Source: Glomus cerebriforme
Lineage: Eukaryota; Glomeromycota; Glomeromycetes; Glomerales; Glomeraceae
Reading direction: 5' to 3'
Assembly (NCBI GenBank): GCA_003550305.1
Contig: QKYT01000161.1
Span: forward strand, 89,958-153,957
DNA length: 64,000 nt
Below the pieces are notes generated by a model. The model saw nothing but the letters and a program-made list of their open reading frames with translations, was not told the DNA's origin and did no database searches. Position numbers and translations under genes: made by a program. Each line of letters opens with the position of its first letter. Position 1 is the stretch's first letter. This document shows positions 1-11,889 of the stretch, one piece after another.

Positions 1-1
1 A

Positions 2-1466
2 TTCATTTGTCATTTCAAGTCATTTGCCGAACACTGGAACAAAGCGATAAAATCTGAAGATCCTCAAGAATTTAAAAAAATTACTAAGAAGTATGGACAA
101 TTTATTCCAACTAAAATTATCTTGGGAGGAAGAGTTTATTTCAAAGATTTTAAAATTTTGTCGGAAAATTCTGCACATAAGTCTGAAGAAATTTCTGCTA
201 ATGCGGGAGCTGGAATTTCAAATCTCAAAATAGGATATAGTTCTGGTGATTCTAAAAAAAGTTCAAAATTCTATAGTTTTAATCACATGAGGTTACTTGG
301 AGGAAAACATCCTGATGATGAAAATTTTAATGAAAAGGCCTGGATCGAATCTTTAGAAGATTATCAAAATTGGGATCGTATAGAACTGCAAAATCCAATC
401 AGTATCTTTAAGTTGTTACCTGATGATCTACGTAAAAAAACCTTGGAATCTATTGGAAAAAGGATATTATATACGAGTATTGAGGATTTCAAATATAATT
501 TAAATGAAAATGGTAAACCGGAAATTGTTGATTTAACAAGTATACCAACAAATATTTCAGAAATTCTTCAAAATAAAGAAGCTGATTGTGACATATTTGC
601 AACAGTTATCGATACAGAAGATTCAAAAAATGATTTTTTTAATTGTCAAATTCTTTGTCCGTCAAGTGGAAAGCCAAAACCAGGTCTTATAATTCATTGT
701 ATTCAAAACAAATTTAGAAAACGTGAATATAAGTTAAAAATTAGGATAATGATTATTGGTTATGATACAGAATTTGATTTCCTTCGTCCAGATTTTAATG
801 TTCAACTGAAAGTTCTAAAAAATAAATTCAATGCATCAAGTAATCAAATGCTTATTATGGAATCGTTAAATTTTGAACATAGAAAAGGGCCTCCCTGTAT
901 TGGAATTCCTGTGTTAAATACAACAGATTCTTCAAATAATTCTCTCGTTATTGGACATCATTATTTCAATGTGCAAGAAGAAAATAAACTTGGAACATGC
1001 ACATTTTCTTATTGCTTAAAACAAAATCATTATGTCAACTTACCCGACTTTGCTATTTATACACTTATCATTTCAAATTATCCTATTTCTGTTGGCGAAT
1101 ATGGAATAATACCTTTTAAACGTGATAATATTATTGATAATATATTGAATAAATCCACTAAACCTTACAAACCAAAATACATTAGTTTATATTCCGAAGG
1201 AAAAAGTCATTGTGGACCAATTTTTCCAAAACAAAAAAGCGAGCAAATTAAAATTAAATACCTTAAGTGTCTTAATTGTAAAAAAAGTTGTTCTATTTGT
1301 AAAAAGAAAGTATCAACAAAAAATATAGAATGTAAATTCTTTGATCCGTATATTAGGTATTTCTTTTATTATTGGTCAATAATTATTTTTTTATTTTAAT
1401 GTTAATACTAAACGAATAATTTTTATTTTTAGTGAACGTTCAGTGATTAATCTAGAACAAAACTAA
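2..1466 (+). CDS. MACPF-like protein, 3' part (5' end outside window)
   Basis: The frame is open from base 2, so the gene starts outside the window. Positions 90-132 encode the motif YGQFIPTKIILGGRVYF, which matches the MACPF signature shape (YG..x..GG). It is followed by a Gly/Ser-rich stretch, the block LLGGKHP, a WIESLEDYQNWD block with NPISIFKLLPDDLR, and the family C-terminal domain (DCDIFATVID). A Cys cluster (CLNCKKSCSIC) lies near the end. The unspliced frame runs to a stop at 1399. A donor at 1357 (AG|GTATTT) and an acceptor ending at 1432 join in phase and add a short tail ending at 1466, as in the paralogue at 40122-43404. The activity is unknown. A membrane-inserting role is inferred from the MACPF resemblance only. 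Confidence 0.75.
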
Positions 1467-3135
1467 TCAGGCAGCTATTTATGGGGTTCCATTTGTATTT
1501 ATAATTATAAAATAATCAGATAATATTATTATTTATGACTTTCAATTGTATTTATAGCATTAGTATTTATTTAGTTATCGTTTGTATAAATATAATTTAT
1601 TTTTTATAAATATTTAATTTTCAAAATTCAAATATTTACCAAAACGCTCAATGTTATCTACAGTACATGAATTTAAATTATTTGCAAGCATAATATGGTT
1701 TAAAATTTATACGCAACGCGTCCCCCTATAATATTACACATGTAAAAGCAGAAAATGGCATTTTAGATCCTTTATTAGTCCTTAAGTAAAACTGTAGAGC
1801 AGGCAAAAATACGCATAGTATTTGATCTTCAAAAGTTCTCTAATAAGTACATAAAGTTTGCGCCTTGTTTATTCAAAAATCGGAAAATTTTAACTCATTT
1901 CACGTGATATAATTGATCGGCATTCAGCCAAAATTTCTAATAGTCTATTTTTTTGACGATATCGCGTTTAAAAGTACGGCGACATGATATGTGAGAATTC
2001 GAGAATCAATATGATTAACAATTTAACAAAGTACTTTTATGAAATATATACGCCTCTAATTCTATTAGATCAATGACCGGTTTGCATTATTAGGCCAACT
2101 TTATAATGACATGTCATTTGGCCGGTATTATACGTCTCACGCACCTCATGTGATCCGAAGCAAAAGAATTATGAAAGTCAGTTTCATTACTAAAACTAAA
2201 CACATTCCTATTTTGGTTTTAAAATTCATGTCCAAATATTCAACTAACGTTATAAGCATCTACCGTTCCACATCAAATATCCCAAATATCCCTGCTCAAA
2301 ATATCCGCAGTAAATTATCCCTTTTTTTGAAATTTTTTTTTTGAGAATTTACGTATCATTTAAAACGTGACCGTTTATTTTAGTAGCAAAATTGTTTTTT
2401 TACTTTTTGCTGCGGTTTACTGTTTTATGATTAAGGAAACCTTATCAACAATTCAATTTTCCTTTTAAATCATATATATAAATAAACAATTACGTTAAAA
2501 TGATTGGATTTTAACTTTTCGTCATTACAACTTAAAAGTGATTGATAAATTGATTGAAAAAAATCAATAATCATTAAAGTTTGATGTTTCACCTCTTCAG
2601 CCAATTTATTATTTATAATACATTTTTTCTCAAAAAAAATATTTCTCTTTTTTTTTTAAAAAAAATAAAAATAAAAATAAAATAAACAAACAATTAAATA
2701 AATAAAAGAAACTAAAGAAAAAGGAATTATAAATTATTTGAAACAAATAGGTGATTATTTGATTTTTTTTCCCCATTATTATTTTATCCTTTTTATCAGT
2801 TTTATCAGTTTAAGCATCAAACGATCAGTTTTTTATCAGTTCTTTTCGGAAACAAAAATACTTTTGATAATTAAAGCAATCATTTTTTTTTCAACTTTAT
2901 CAGTATCAATATCAATATTGTTTCTTTATCTGTTCAACTAATATATATATATTTTTTTAAAAAAAATTTAAAACTCATTTTTGAACGTTTATCGATTTTA
3001 TTTATTTATCAAAAATATTAACATTAATTTTTTTCGCGTTTTTCATAATAATTTTACTTTTACACTTCTTTTATAAAAAAAATATTGTAGTATTAAAGCG
3101 AATAAAAACCTTCTCGCTTTGTTAACATATTAATC
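1467..3135. other. AT-rich intergenic region
   Basis: I see no supportable gene here. The stretch holds long T and A runs, especially at 2620-2700 and 3040-3090. The only structured element is the GATA-site cluster at 2793-2932, listed separately. The short ORFs are low-complexity translations. Confidence 0.6.
2793..2932 (-). promoter_or_regulatory. Cluster of five CWGATAA sites upstream of a GATA factor gene
   Basis: On the minus strand CTGATAA occurs at 2793-2799, 2802-2808, 2833-2839 and 2897-2903, and CAGATAA at 2926-2932. This is the core site of fungal GATA factors. The cluster lies 204-343 bases before the start codon of a gene that itself encodes a GATA factor, so direct autoregulation is a reasonable inference. 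Binding is not shown. Confidence 0.5.
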
Positions 3136-4501
3136 ATGTCAGCAACTGATCCAAAGTTTCCAGAACTCTCTTCTCCTAATTCCCTTTCTTCAAATTCACC
3201 CGCTCAGGAAAATGGTCAATTCAATGAGACGGATTCCAACTATTCCGGCACTTCCAGCACTTCTGACGATGAGAACCAGAAGATCGTACCTACTTCCTTA
3301 TCTCTCCATAAAATTTGTAATATCATTCAAAAACCTTCTCCTGCTATCAAATCACAAAAATTGAAAAAAAAATCTGTTTCACAAGATGAATCCAATGCGA
3401 TGCCAGATAACGTTGTTTCAAATAATTCCAAGTTTAACGAACGAACTTCTACCTACGAAGAAAATTTTACGTGTGATAAAGATTTCAATGAACGTAAAAA
3501 TGATGAAAGCATCTCTCCTACTGATAATGTTCATTACGAAGAAAATTATGAACCGCGTTTAAGCAATCAAACAAATTCTCAATATGCTACGAAACCAGTT
3601 TATGGACAAATTTTTTATCAAACGAAAATGTTGCCAGTTTCCTCAGGTGTTTCGATTCAATGTACAAATCCCTTGTGTTCACAGTGTCAATTTATTACTA
3701 CTCCTCATCATATCAATTTGCCATCAACTTCTTCAACTTCTGTTGCATCGGGAACTTTACCTGTCCCTATCCAATATTATTTTTCTTTAGCAAATAATGA
3801 TCTCTATTCATCTTTCGTTACTCCTTCATCCGTTTACATTTCACCTTCTTCGACTCCAAATTATTTGCCGCAGAAACAACAATTAAAGAGTGAAATTCCA
3901 ATTTCACCAGACAATCTCACATTATATCAGCCGACAACTCCAAGTGACACTGAATTGAACCAAGCAGAGTATAGTGATTATACTAATCAACAATCTAAGA
4001 AGAAACGTCGTAGAAAGACTAAAATTACGACAAATGAACCTATTGATAGTTATGAAAATGAACATACAACTAACTCAGGAGAAATTCATCGTTGTTCAAA
4101 TTGTGGTGCAAGGGATAGTCCTGCTTGGAGAAGAGATCTTCGAGGAGAAGCTTTGCTTTGTAACGCTTGCGGATTATAGTAAGTATAGAGTTTTTTTTTA
4201 TAATTATATACAGTAGTAACTGTATAATTATTTATGGAATACTTTTTTTCTTAATTAAAATTTCTTTTTTTATTAAAAAAAAAAAATAAAATAATAAAAT
4301 AGTCTCAAGGTTAAAGGACGTCATCGTCCTACTAAAATTGGTGCAGATGGTGAAATTCGATTGGCAAAACCTAGAAGGACTAGTAAACAAAAATGTCAAA
4401 ATTGTGATGCATTGGAAATTTGTTGGAGAGGACATAAAGGAGAAAAATTATGTGATAGTTGTGGTCTTTTCCTTAAACAACATGGTTACAATCGTCCTTA
4501 A
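3136..4501 (+). CDS. GATA-type transcription factor with two zinc fingers
   Basis: Exons 3136-4178 and 4303-4501 give 413 residues; the intron is GTAAGT...AATAG and the frame is kept. Residues 1-315 are rich in Ser, Thr, Asn and Pro, as in an unstructured regulatory region, with one Cys motif (CTNPLCSQC). A basic patch KKKRRRKTK precedes finger 1, which is CSNC-x18-CNAC with the WRRD core and ends in a basic KVKGRHRP tail. The intron splits finger 1 just after CNACGL. About 30 residues on, finger 2 is CQNC-x15-CDSC, two to three residues shorter than usual, ending HGYNRP. It should act in the nucleus as a sequence-specific regulator. Two-finger fungal GATA proteins include the iron regulators, but the linker Cys pattern of those is not seen, so I do not name the pathway. 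Confidence 0.88.
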
Positions 4502-6310
4502 CTATTAGTCCTCATTTGAATGTGCATTTGTAATTGAAGATGTATCTGTTATAGTAGCAATATTAATAATCAGTTGTTCCTTAAATCGAAAGATCTTTAT
4601 TAGTAAATGTAGAAAAGTAAACTGAATATTTTATGTTTTTATTATATTGCAAATTGAAATTTCTAAAAAAAAAAAACTTAATAACAACAGCGAATAACGA
4701 TAGCGTTTAATTTATAAATCAATGTACTGTATATAATTACAATGTAATTAATGTTCATTGCTTTTAAGAAATTCATATAATTTATTAGTGAAATCACGAA
4801 GGGTTTCCTGCCTCATTTTAACCGATTATCATTTTGTTTTATTAAAATATTAACTAATCTAACCATCAAGTTTTTCTTTCCTTCTTTTTTATTATACAAT
4901 TATCCAAGTTATTGAATATACTGTATATATATATAGCTATAATGCCGGCAGAAATGATTTGCATAATTTTACCAAGAATTATATGATAAATATTTGAAAA
5001 TTTCACGTTTTTTTCTTATTTATCAATCATAGTTGAATGGACTAGTGATTGCATTATACAATCATTTTTATACATTTATACATTGAAATATTAAAGATTG
5101 TGTGGGTTCATCTCTGATATATTATGTAACATTGACATTTATAAATGCTTGAAATATTAAGATCAATACTATTCCATGTAGGGCATCTGCTGAGAACACG
5201 GATGCCTGACCTAAGGAAAAATTATTTCCAAATGCAAGAGATACATACTTATGGTAAGTTAAGGCGAAACAATTTTTTTCTTTGATGTAAATAACGTTAC
5301 AAGCGTCGAAATCATCAATATTATTTTTGAGCTTTAAGGAGACTCGTATGGGATTTTCCTCAGTCTCGAGATGGCAGTTATTATGTCATGGATCTAAATA
5401 ATTGAATTAAATTTTTGCGGTTGTTGACGAAAAAATGGATCGATAATTGAGCTTATTTAGTAAGAAATTTTTTTTTAAAAATAAGGTACAAACCAAAAAA
5501 AAATCATGGAACTTGGGTGTAAATTATGAATTAAATTTCTTCTTCGTTAATAAATTATCATGCTTTCTACTTTTTCATTATCAGAAATTATCCTCTTTAT
5601 CTTTTAATAAAATAAAAAATAAAAAAAGAAAGTGTCTTTGGATTATTATAAACACAAAAATGGATTTTTTTTTTTTGAATTCGACAATTATCCGGATTTG
5701 GCGTTAATAATCTGAGTGATATTTGTGCCGGAAAAAAATAAATAAAAGGATGGCTTCTAGCAAAATTACAGATTAAATAGGTTAAAATTTTCACACGATC
5801 ACACGATAAGAATTACTTTTTAGAAATAGTTTAAGTAAATTTAGTAATGATTCAATAGATCAAAAAAATTCGCATCTTTCAATTATTCTAAATACACAAA
5901 TAATTTTATATATTCGGCAAGAACATAAGTAGCAAAACTTAATTTGAAATTAGGATAATTTCAATGTTAAAGAATAACTTATCAATTAATCTCTTTTATT
6001 AAATGTATTTTATTAAAAATCAAGAGTTATTTTCATGATCAATTTCTAAAATAACCAAATTTTTAATGTAATCGGAGATGTTTTTCAGAATAAGAGACAA
6101 TAGTTTTATGAAAAATATGAAATTGTGAATATCATAAATTGAATTTGGTGGTGAGAATATGGTATTTTGGATAGATTTAAACAATAATTTGTAAGCTAAT
6201 GATAGTAAGCAAATAAAGTGTAGTTGATAGTTATTGTGATTGCATTATTACAGTATAATCATTTGTCGCTGATTATATTCTAAGTAGATTCTAGTTGTTT
6301 AATTCTTTGT
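4502..6310. other. AT-rich intergenic region
   Basis: No gene can be supported. The ORFs at 5447-5794 are low-complexity and start at non-ATG codons. The first part probably holds the 3' UTR of the GATA gene. Confidence 0.55.
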
Positions 6311-6860
6311 TTATCTTAATTTTTAAGTTAGTGTAATGGCGCAATTCGATAAAATTCATGACAAAAAAATTTTTTTAAATAGGTAATAGTTATTCCACGG
6401 GAATCCGTGGAATAACTATTACTTATTTCCTTTTTAAACTTAATTTATAAAAATTATTATCATAAATACAACTATACACAAAATAATAAAGTCTTTTGGA
6501 TTGTTTATATTCAACTTCATAATCTTTTTTTCGCACCTATCCAATTTTACACTCGCGTTCCAAGATACATTATCCAAATTCCAAATATCATTAAAAGAAT
6601 ATTTTCCACGCGTTTTAATTTAAATACATTTATATATTGAACTTTCTCAATAAGGTTTTGTGAGATTGAACTTGTTTAATAGCTATTTAACAAATAATTT
6701 TTAAGATATCAATACACATTGAGTTTTTTAATAATGAATAAATATTTAAATTGAAATTTATAAACTCTGTAGTAATCCCACCAAAATATCTGAATAGAAA
6801 TGATCAATTCATTTAAAAGAGTTTAGCTACTGTATATTATCATGAGTAATAAAAGATTGA
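6310..6860 (+). repeat. Dispersed repeat, copy 1 (copy 2 at 10075-10510)
   Basis: This stretch and 10075-10510 share a colinear series of blocks in direct orientation: GCGCAATTC near the left end, TTCCAAATATCAT, TTTAAATACA with TATATTGAACTT, TTTAACAAATAATTTTTA, TAATGAATAAATAT, CCAAAATATCTGAAT and ACTGTATATTATCAT. They are diverged copies of one element. Copy 1 has a perfect hairpin near its left end that copy 2 lacks. Confidence 0.6.
6383..6422. repeat. Perfect 18-bp palindromic hairpin
   Basis: GTAATAGTTATTCCACGG (6383-6400) and its exact reverse complement (6405-6422) are separated by GAAT. A diverged copy of the same arms lies at 35679-35731, inside an intron. It looks like a tiny foldback mobile element. 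Confidence 0.7.
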
Positions 6861-6963
6861 ATTTATTTTTCAAATAACGAGAAAAAAAGTTTTCTCCTAC
6901 TTTATACATATCAATATCTACCATATTGTATGTACCGAAAAGAATAAATAATAAATATATCTT

Positions 6964-8169
6964 CTAGAAATATATATTGTATAGTGTATACCCACATAGA
7001 AATAATAATGCTAAACTTAAATTATGTTTTTTATCATAAAAAGGTGGTTTTCCAGACGATAATTCGGCCATGATTACACCAAAACTATAAATATCAGAAG
7101 ATAAAGTATATGGTTCTTTATTTAAAACTTCTGGGGCAATATATGACAATACTCCGCATATTTCATCATCTGATTTTTGTTTATTTGATGATCCAGATAA
7201 TCCAAAATCTGAAATATAAGTACCTTTTCTATTTTGTAATATATTTCCACTATGAAATCTTTATGATAATATCCTAATTTATGTAAAGATTTAAGTCCTA
7301 TTATTGACTGAAGTAAGTATTTGATTTTATCATCCCATAAAATGTTGTTAAAATAACTTGAAAGAATGATCATAGCGAATATCTGTCTTCTATCACCCCC
7401 GCGTCACAACTTCATTTTCCATTTTTCCTAAGTATTCTAGGGACGGAATTTTTTCGATAGGTGAAATCCTATTTATCACCTGTTATTTGTCACGTGATAA
7501 TTTCTTAATGCCATAATTCCGGCCAAAAATTTTACGAAAATCACGTGATTCTGCTCCGCTTTAGACGTACCCCTCGTTCAACAAATTGAATAATTGTCAT
7601 AAATTCTTTAGTTTCTGGATCTTTAGTCATTCCATAAAATTTTAAAGAATCATTTTGTATAAAATTATACAAACTCCAATGTGTTTTAAGCTATTATTCA
7701 CAATTCAAAATTCAATAAAAATTAATTCTAATTGCTATTAGAAATACTTAAATTAAATAAATGCATGTAAAAATTACCTCATTTAAATATTCAGTCGACA
7801 TATTCTGTGATCCATTTAATCCATCATCTTATTTAGTATATTTTGCTTTACCGTCAATCCATGTTGCAGAATATACACTTTAGCAAGTCTACCTACACAA
7901 TTTGTTTTATATCTTCAAATCTATCAAATGGAACCCATTCAAGAAATAATGGAAAATTTCCACGATCATAATATGTCTTTCTTGCATTATAAATTGTTTC
8001 CTTGATAAGTTTATCAATATCATGATTTTCAATAGTCCATCCTTTTATTATGCAACAAGGAACACATTCTTTACACCATAATTTATCAACAATTTTCATG
8101 ATTGATGTTTACTGATTTATTAAAAATATTTAATTTATTAAATTCTTGGATTTGATTATTTATACTCAT
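6964..8169 (-). pseudogene. Dead relic of the kinase-GTPase-MACPF gene family (kinase part)
   Basis: The start (8169) encodes a leader like that of the genes at 38781 and 45206. An 11-nt loss then breaks the frame just after NHENC, before DKLWCKECVPC (8080-8040). WVPFDRFED follows, then a stop; the Gly loop is damaged and the VALK stretch is missing. Exon 2 resumes near 7710, is interrupted at about 7386-7575 by unrelated DNA, and continues as HKD (frameshifted before the DFG region, SDFGLSGSS-like in another frame) and SYIAPEVLNKEPYT...SSGKPPFYD. The frame ends at 6964 and no GTPase or MACPF part follows. Several independent lesions make it clearly non-functional. Confidence 0.85.
7386..7575. 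mobile_element. Insertion inside the kinase relic
   Basis: Homology to the exon 2 sequence of the gene at 45745 stops near 7575 and resumes near 7386. The roughly 190 bases between are richer in GC, include two TCACGTGA-type palindromes and end in GTCTAAAGCGGAG on the minus strand, a motif seen again at 61950. Exact borders are uncertain. Confidence 0.45.
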
Positions 8170-8639
8170 TTTTTATATTGTATCACAGCAAATGGAAAAT
8201 ACATTACTGTAATTTTACTTTAAAATTTTGGAAATTTTCAGAAAATCGAAATTTTGTGGTACCGCGCTTGTACAGGATTAATTTACCGTTTCAAAATACA
8301 AAAATACAAAGTTGGATTTTCTCATTGCAAAATTCACTTTCACTTATTTTACATTCTGGTAGAGAATTTTATAGCGTTTTACAATTGAAAATCTAATTAA
8401 TTAAAATATTTTGTTCAACAATTTCATATTATTCAAGAACTTATTTTTTTTTTTACGAAAACAGGTACAATTATGTTACACTAAAATTTTGTTAAATTTA
8501 TAAGAAAGTCAATTATCGTAATCTTATCTAATGTCTCACACATTTAAGTTGTTTTTTAAAAAAAAAGAGAATTCGAATTTTTAACTATAAAGTATCAGAA
8601 TTCTTTAAGAACAAACCATATAAATTGATTATAGACAGT

Positions 8640-9660
8640 AAACTAATATATTTTGTTTTGATTACATAATCTTGGGCTATAATAGGATCCAGAAAGGGTC
8701 GGGGGTTTTTTATAACTATTTAGAATATGTTGATGATTTCTACAAGTCCATATATGATTAAGTTCATCTTTACACATAGGACGTTCAGTCATCATATAGA
8801 TCTGGACGTCATTTTTTAACGTGTTCAATTATTGGAATTTCTTCGATAAGAAATTTGCTTTACGATTACTTCTGTATAATGAAGTTTCCATAGTGTTTTC
8901 TTTGTCATTAAGCGAGTAAAATGTGGTAGTCTAATCTATGTTCGATTGAATATTTCTTGTTAATTTCTATAAAGTCCGTTTGCGATAAAGTGGTAATAAA
9001 TTTACTTAAATTCATTCCTATATTAATATTATTCCATTTTGGAAAATATTTAATATTCGCTAAATTATTAATATTGATATTAAATAGGAAGAACATTTAC
9101 ATTATTGTTATTCTTCACCATCTTATCAACTTTATTGTTGAATTCGTTTATCGAATGTGCTTGAACTTTAATCAATTTAACATTTAGTTTGTTCGTTCAT
9201 ATAATATCTTGTATGATGTCCAGTAAATATTGTTCGATTATTCTTTGAAAATTTTTTTTGGGGTAAATTGATGTTGTTGTTGAAGATAGTTAGAATGGAC
9301 AATTGTTGATTTACTATCTGTATAAATTATAATATTTGAATTTTTTTGGTGATATAATTAGCACTATCAATAACGCTGCGAGTTCTGCTCCATAAGAAGA
9401 TGGCCAACGTTCCTGATTTTATAAAAAAGTTATTATGTTATAACTTGCAATACCATTATAATGTATAGGTAAACTCAATGATTAATTATCTTTTTACAAT
9501 GAATAATCCAACCTAAAAAATTTTTATATCATTTACATTAATTTACAACATTAACAGGAATCTAATTTTAATATAGGAATCGGCATAAACAGGTTGTACT
9601 TCAACTTCTTTCAACAAATTATAACGCGTAAGTCCTGTGAAAGTATTAAACATGATTGGT
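8640..9660 (-). mobile_element. Degenerate non-LTR-type retroelement remnant (RNase H part)
   Basis: On the minus strand 9280-9420 encodes WPSSYGAELAALL and, one frame over, IIIYTDSKSTIVHSN. These match the ELxA and YTDS catalytic motifs of an RNase H domain. Downstream, 8828-8643 encodes CKDELNHIWTC, like the C..H..C knuckle found in such elements. Upstream, 9650-9560 is also open (MFNTFTGLTRYNLLKEVEV). Frameshifts and stops show it is dead. Confidence 0.55.
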
Positions 9661-10074
9661 TGATAAGTATGCATGAAATTATTTTACAATCAGTATAATT
9701 TTGTTACCACAGTGTTAACTACAGGCGAGTGCCTAAGATGGTATATTATTTGCTTGCAGCAATATACAAAGAGTCAAAGACTATACAGTATATTCATTTT
9801 AATAAATCAATTTTAGAAAAAATTGTCACGAGTGAAATATTTTCAGAATATGGTTCTTTGAAGTTTGAACATCATCATCTATATAGTAAACTAATAAGTA
9901 GCATGTACTAAAGCTACTTTTGAGGTGTGAGATAGTAGTGCTTTTGATTTTAGATGCAGAATGGTGATTTTGATTTAGACATTAGTTTTTTTTTTTTTAT
10001 TTTTTTCGTTTATCACAATTACAATTTTGTTTTTCTTAATTTTAGTTTATATTTTTATAATAATAATTTAACTT
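9661..10074. other. Intergenic region
   Basis: An open stretch at 9729-9911 (MPKMVYYLLAAIYKESK at its N-terminus) begins with a non-ATG codon and matches no family I know. I do not call it a gene. Confidence 0.4.
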
Positions 10075-10510
10075 GTGGCGCAATTCAACAAAATTTATGA
10101 CGAAAAAAAAAAAATCATTTTTTGAATAGGTTTATATTTGTCCTTATTCCTATTCATAAAACCATCTACTTCTAAAGCTACAGTACTTCCAAATATCATA
10201 AAAAGAATATTCTCCAACGGTTCAATTTAAATACAATTATATATTGAACTTCCCAATAAAATTTTTGTGAAATTGAAATAAATTTTGATTTAATAGTTAA
10301 CTTGATTTAATTTCAAATATTGTAGATGCTTTTAACAAATAATTTTTAGGGTAGATATAATGCATATTGAGTTCTCTAATAATGAATAAATATCTAAATG
10401 TAAAAAAAGTTTATAAATCTAACTGAATACCAAAATATCTGAATCAATATATACTGATTTAGATAAATTTTGTTTTACAACTGTATATTATCATAATAGT
10501 AATAAAAAAA
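10075..10510 (+). repeat. Dispersed repeat, copy 2
   Basis: This is the direct-orientation partner of 6310-6860, with the same ordered blocks. It lacks the hairpin that follows the GCGCAATTC block in copy 1. Confidence 0.6.
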
Positions 10511-10669
10511 TCATAAAAGAACTTTGCAGAAACCCATGATTTGTTACCATGCAGTTAAGAAATCGCTATCAAATCACAATAATCTATTATCCAACATGTG
10601 GCGACATGGTATCAAACTATCTCGTGAAATTGTTGATAACATATTTTTACGAAGTTGTAAAATGCTATT

Positions 10670-10713
10670 AAATAGGTGGTAAATAGGTGGTGAATAGGTG
10701 GTGAATAGGTGGT
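10670..10713 (+). repeat. 11-bp tandem repeat, four units
   Basis: Four units of RAATAGGTGGT lie head to tail with only an A/G change at the first base. An ambiguous base (N) follows at 10758. Confidence 0.8.
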
Positions 10714-11341
10714 AAATAACATCGAGAATTAGTAGTGAAAATTAATCTAAAATATTTNTTAGATGTATTAAATATTATTTAGCGATAAATCTGCCAATTT
10801 ATTTTATTTATATTTTTTATATAAATTTTATTCTGTATGATAATTTTTAACATCAGAAAAAGCCTTATGTATCATGTGATACACGTGACATTATAAAATA
10901 ATTGTAGTTTGATCTAAACTTTTTTTAACTTAGCGAAAATTAATATAAAAATAAACTATTTTTAACTTTTAAACTTTTTTTTCCAACAAAAATCTTTCCT
11001 CTTGCCCTTTACCTTTCATTTCCCCCCATTTCTTTCCTACATTTTTCTCTTCATTTCTTCTTCCCTTCATTGTTTTATATCTTTTTTTTAAAAAAAAAAT
11101 TTTTTTCTGTTAAAAAAAACTGTTTTATAATTTGCTTAAAAAAAAAAATATTTTTTTTACAGTTTTTTAACCACCATATTTTTAATTTTTTTTTTATAAA
11201 AAGATAAATTTCATTTTTCTTCCCTCATCCTTTCCTTCTTCTCTCATATTTTATTTAAAAAAAAAGTTGAAGAAAACCCACAAAAAAAATCAAATTCTAT
11301 AAAGATAATGAAATGTTATAACATTTCAATTTTTCTTTTTC
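10714..11341. other. Low-complexity pyrimidine-rich region
   Basis: No gene is visible. Long CT-rich and A/T homopolymer runs dominate from 10970 to 11340, just before the mini-exon array. Confidence 0.5.
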
Positions 11342-11346
11342 TTTAG

Positions 11347-11600
11347 GTGGCTCCTTCAGTCTCCTATGTGACATTTCGTAAGTTTTAGAAAAAAAATTTT
11401 TTTCTTTAATTTATTTTAACAAATGGTCACTAACAGTTCATTTTTTTTCAGGTAGTTCTTCAGATCTCTTTGGATGCATGGGATTTCATTTTTGGTAAGT
11501 TTTTTTCTCTGTTTTAGTTTATTTATTCTAATGAAACGTACATTAACTTCAATTTTATCTTTTTTTTAGATGGGCTGAATAGGACCCCAAACAATATATA
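11347..11600 (+). other. Array of splice-bounded mini-segments
   Basis: Segments 11347-11377 and 11452-11494, and one starting at 11570, are each preceded by a T-rich tract and AG. The first two are followed by GTAAGT. The first two also resemble each other (GTGGCTCCTTCAGTCTCCT and GTAGTTCTTCAGATCTCTT), so they look like duplicated mini-exons. Joined, they give no long open frame. A spliced non-coding transcript or a decayed multi-exon gene are both possible. Confidence 0.35.
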
Positions 11601-11889
11601 TATAGGTCAGATGAAAATTTCAAAATTTACTAAGATCAATAAGCAAATTATTTTCAATCCTGCTAAGCAAATCTTTATTATGACTTTAAAATTTTTTATA
11701 CTGCTAAGCAATTTATTTTGTGACTATTATTAATTATAAAAAAAAATTTTTTTAATTTTAACTTTCCATTACTTTATTAATTTTTAATTATTACATCATA
11801 TTAATAATACTATTTTTAATAGTACCACGATTAAAATAATTAAAAATATTTTGTATTACTCCTGTTAAAGTTAACGAACTATCACCAAT

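Noticed and set aside
2111..2344. 77-codon ORF starting with ATG
   Set aside because: No domain, it ends in a homopolymer run, and there is no homologue I know.
2738..2941. Hydrophobic 67-codon ORF
   Set aside because: It has no ATG start and is a translation of T-rich DNA that holds the GATA-site cluster.
5447..5794. Overlapping ORFs on both strands
   Set aside because: Low-complexity Lys/Asn/Phe-rich translations of A/T runs.
10670..10713. CRISPR-like array
   Set aside because: Units are contiguous 11-mers without spacers, and the genome is eukaryotic.
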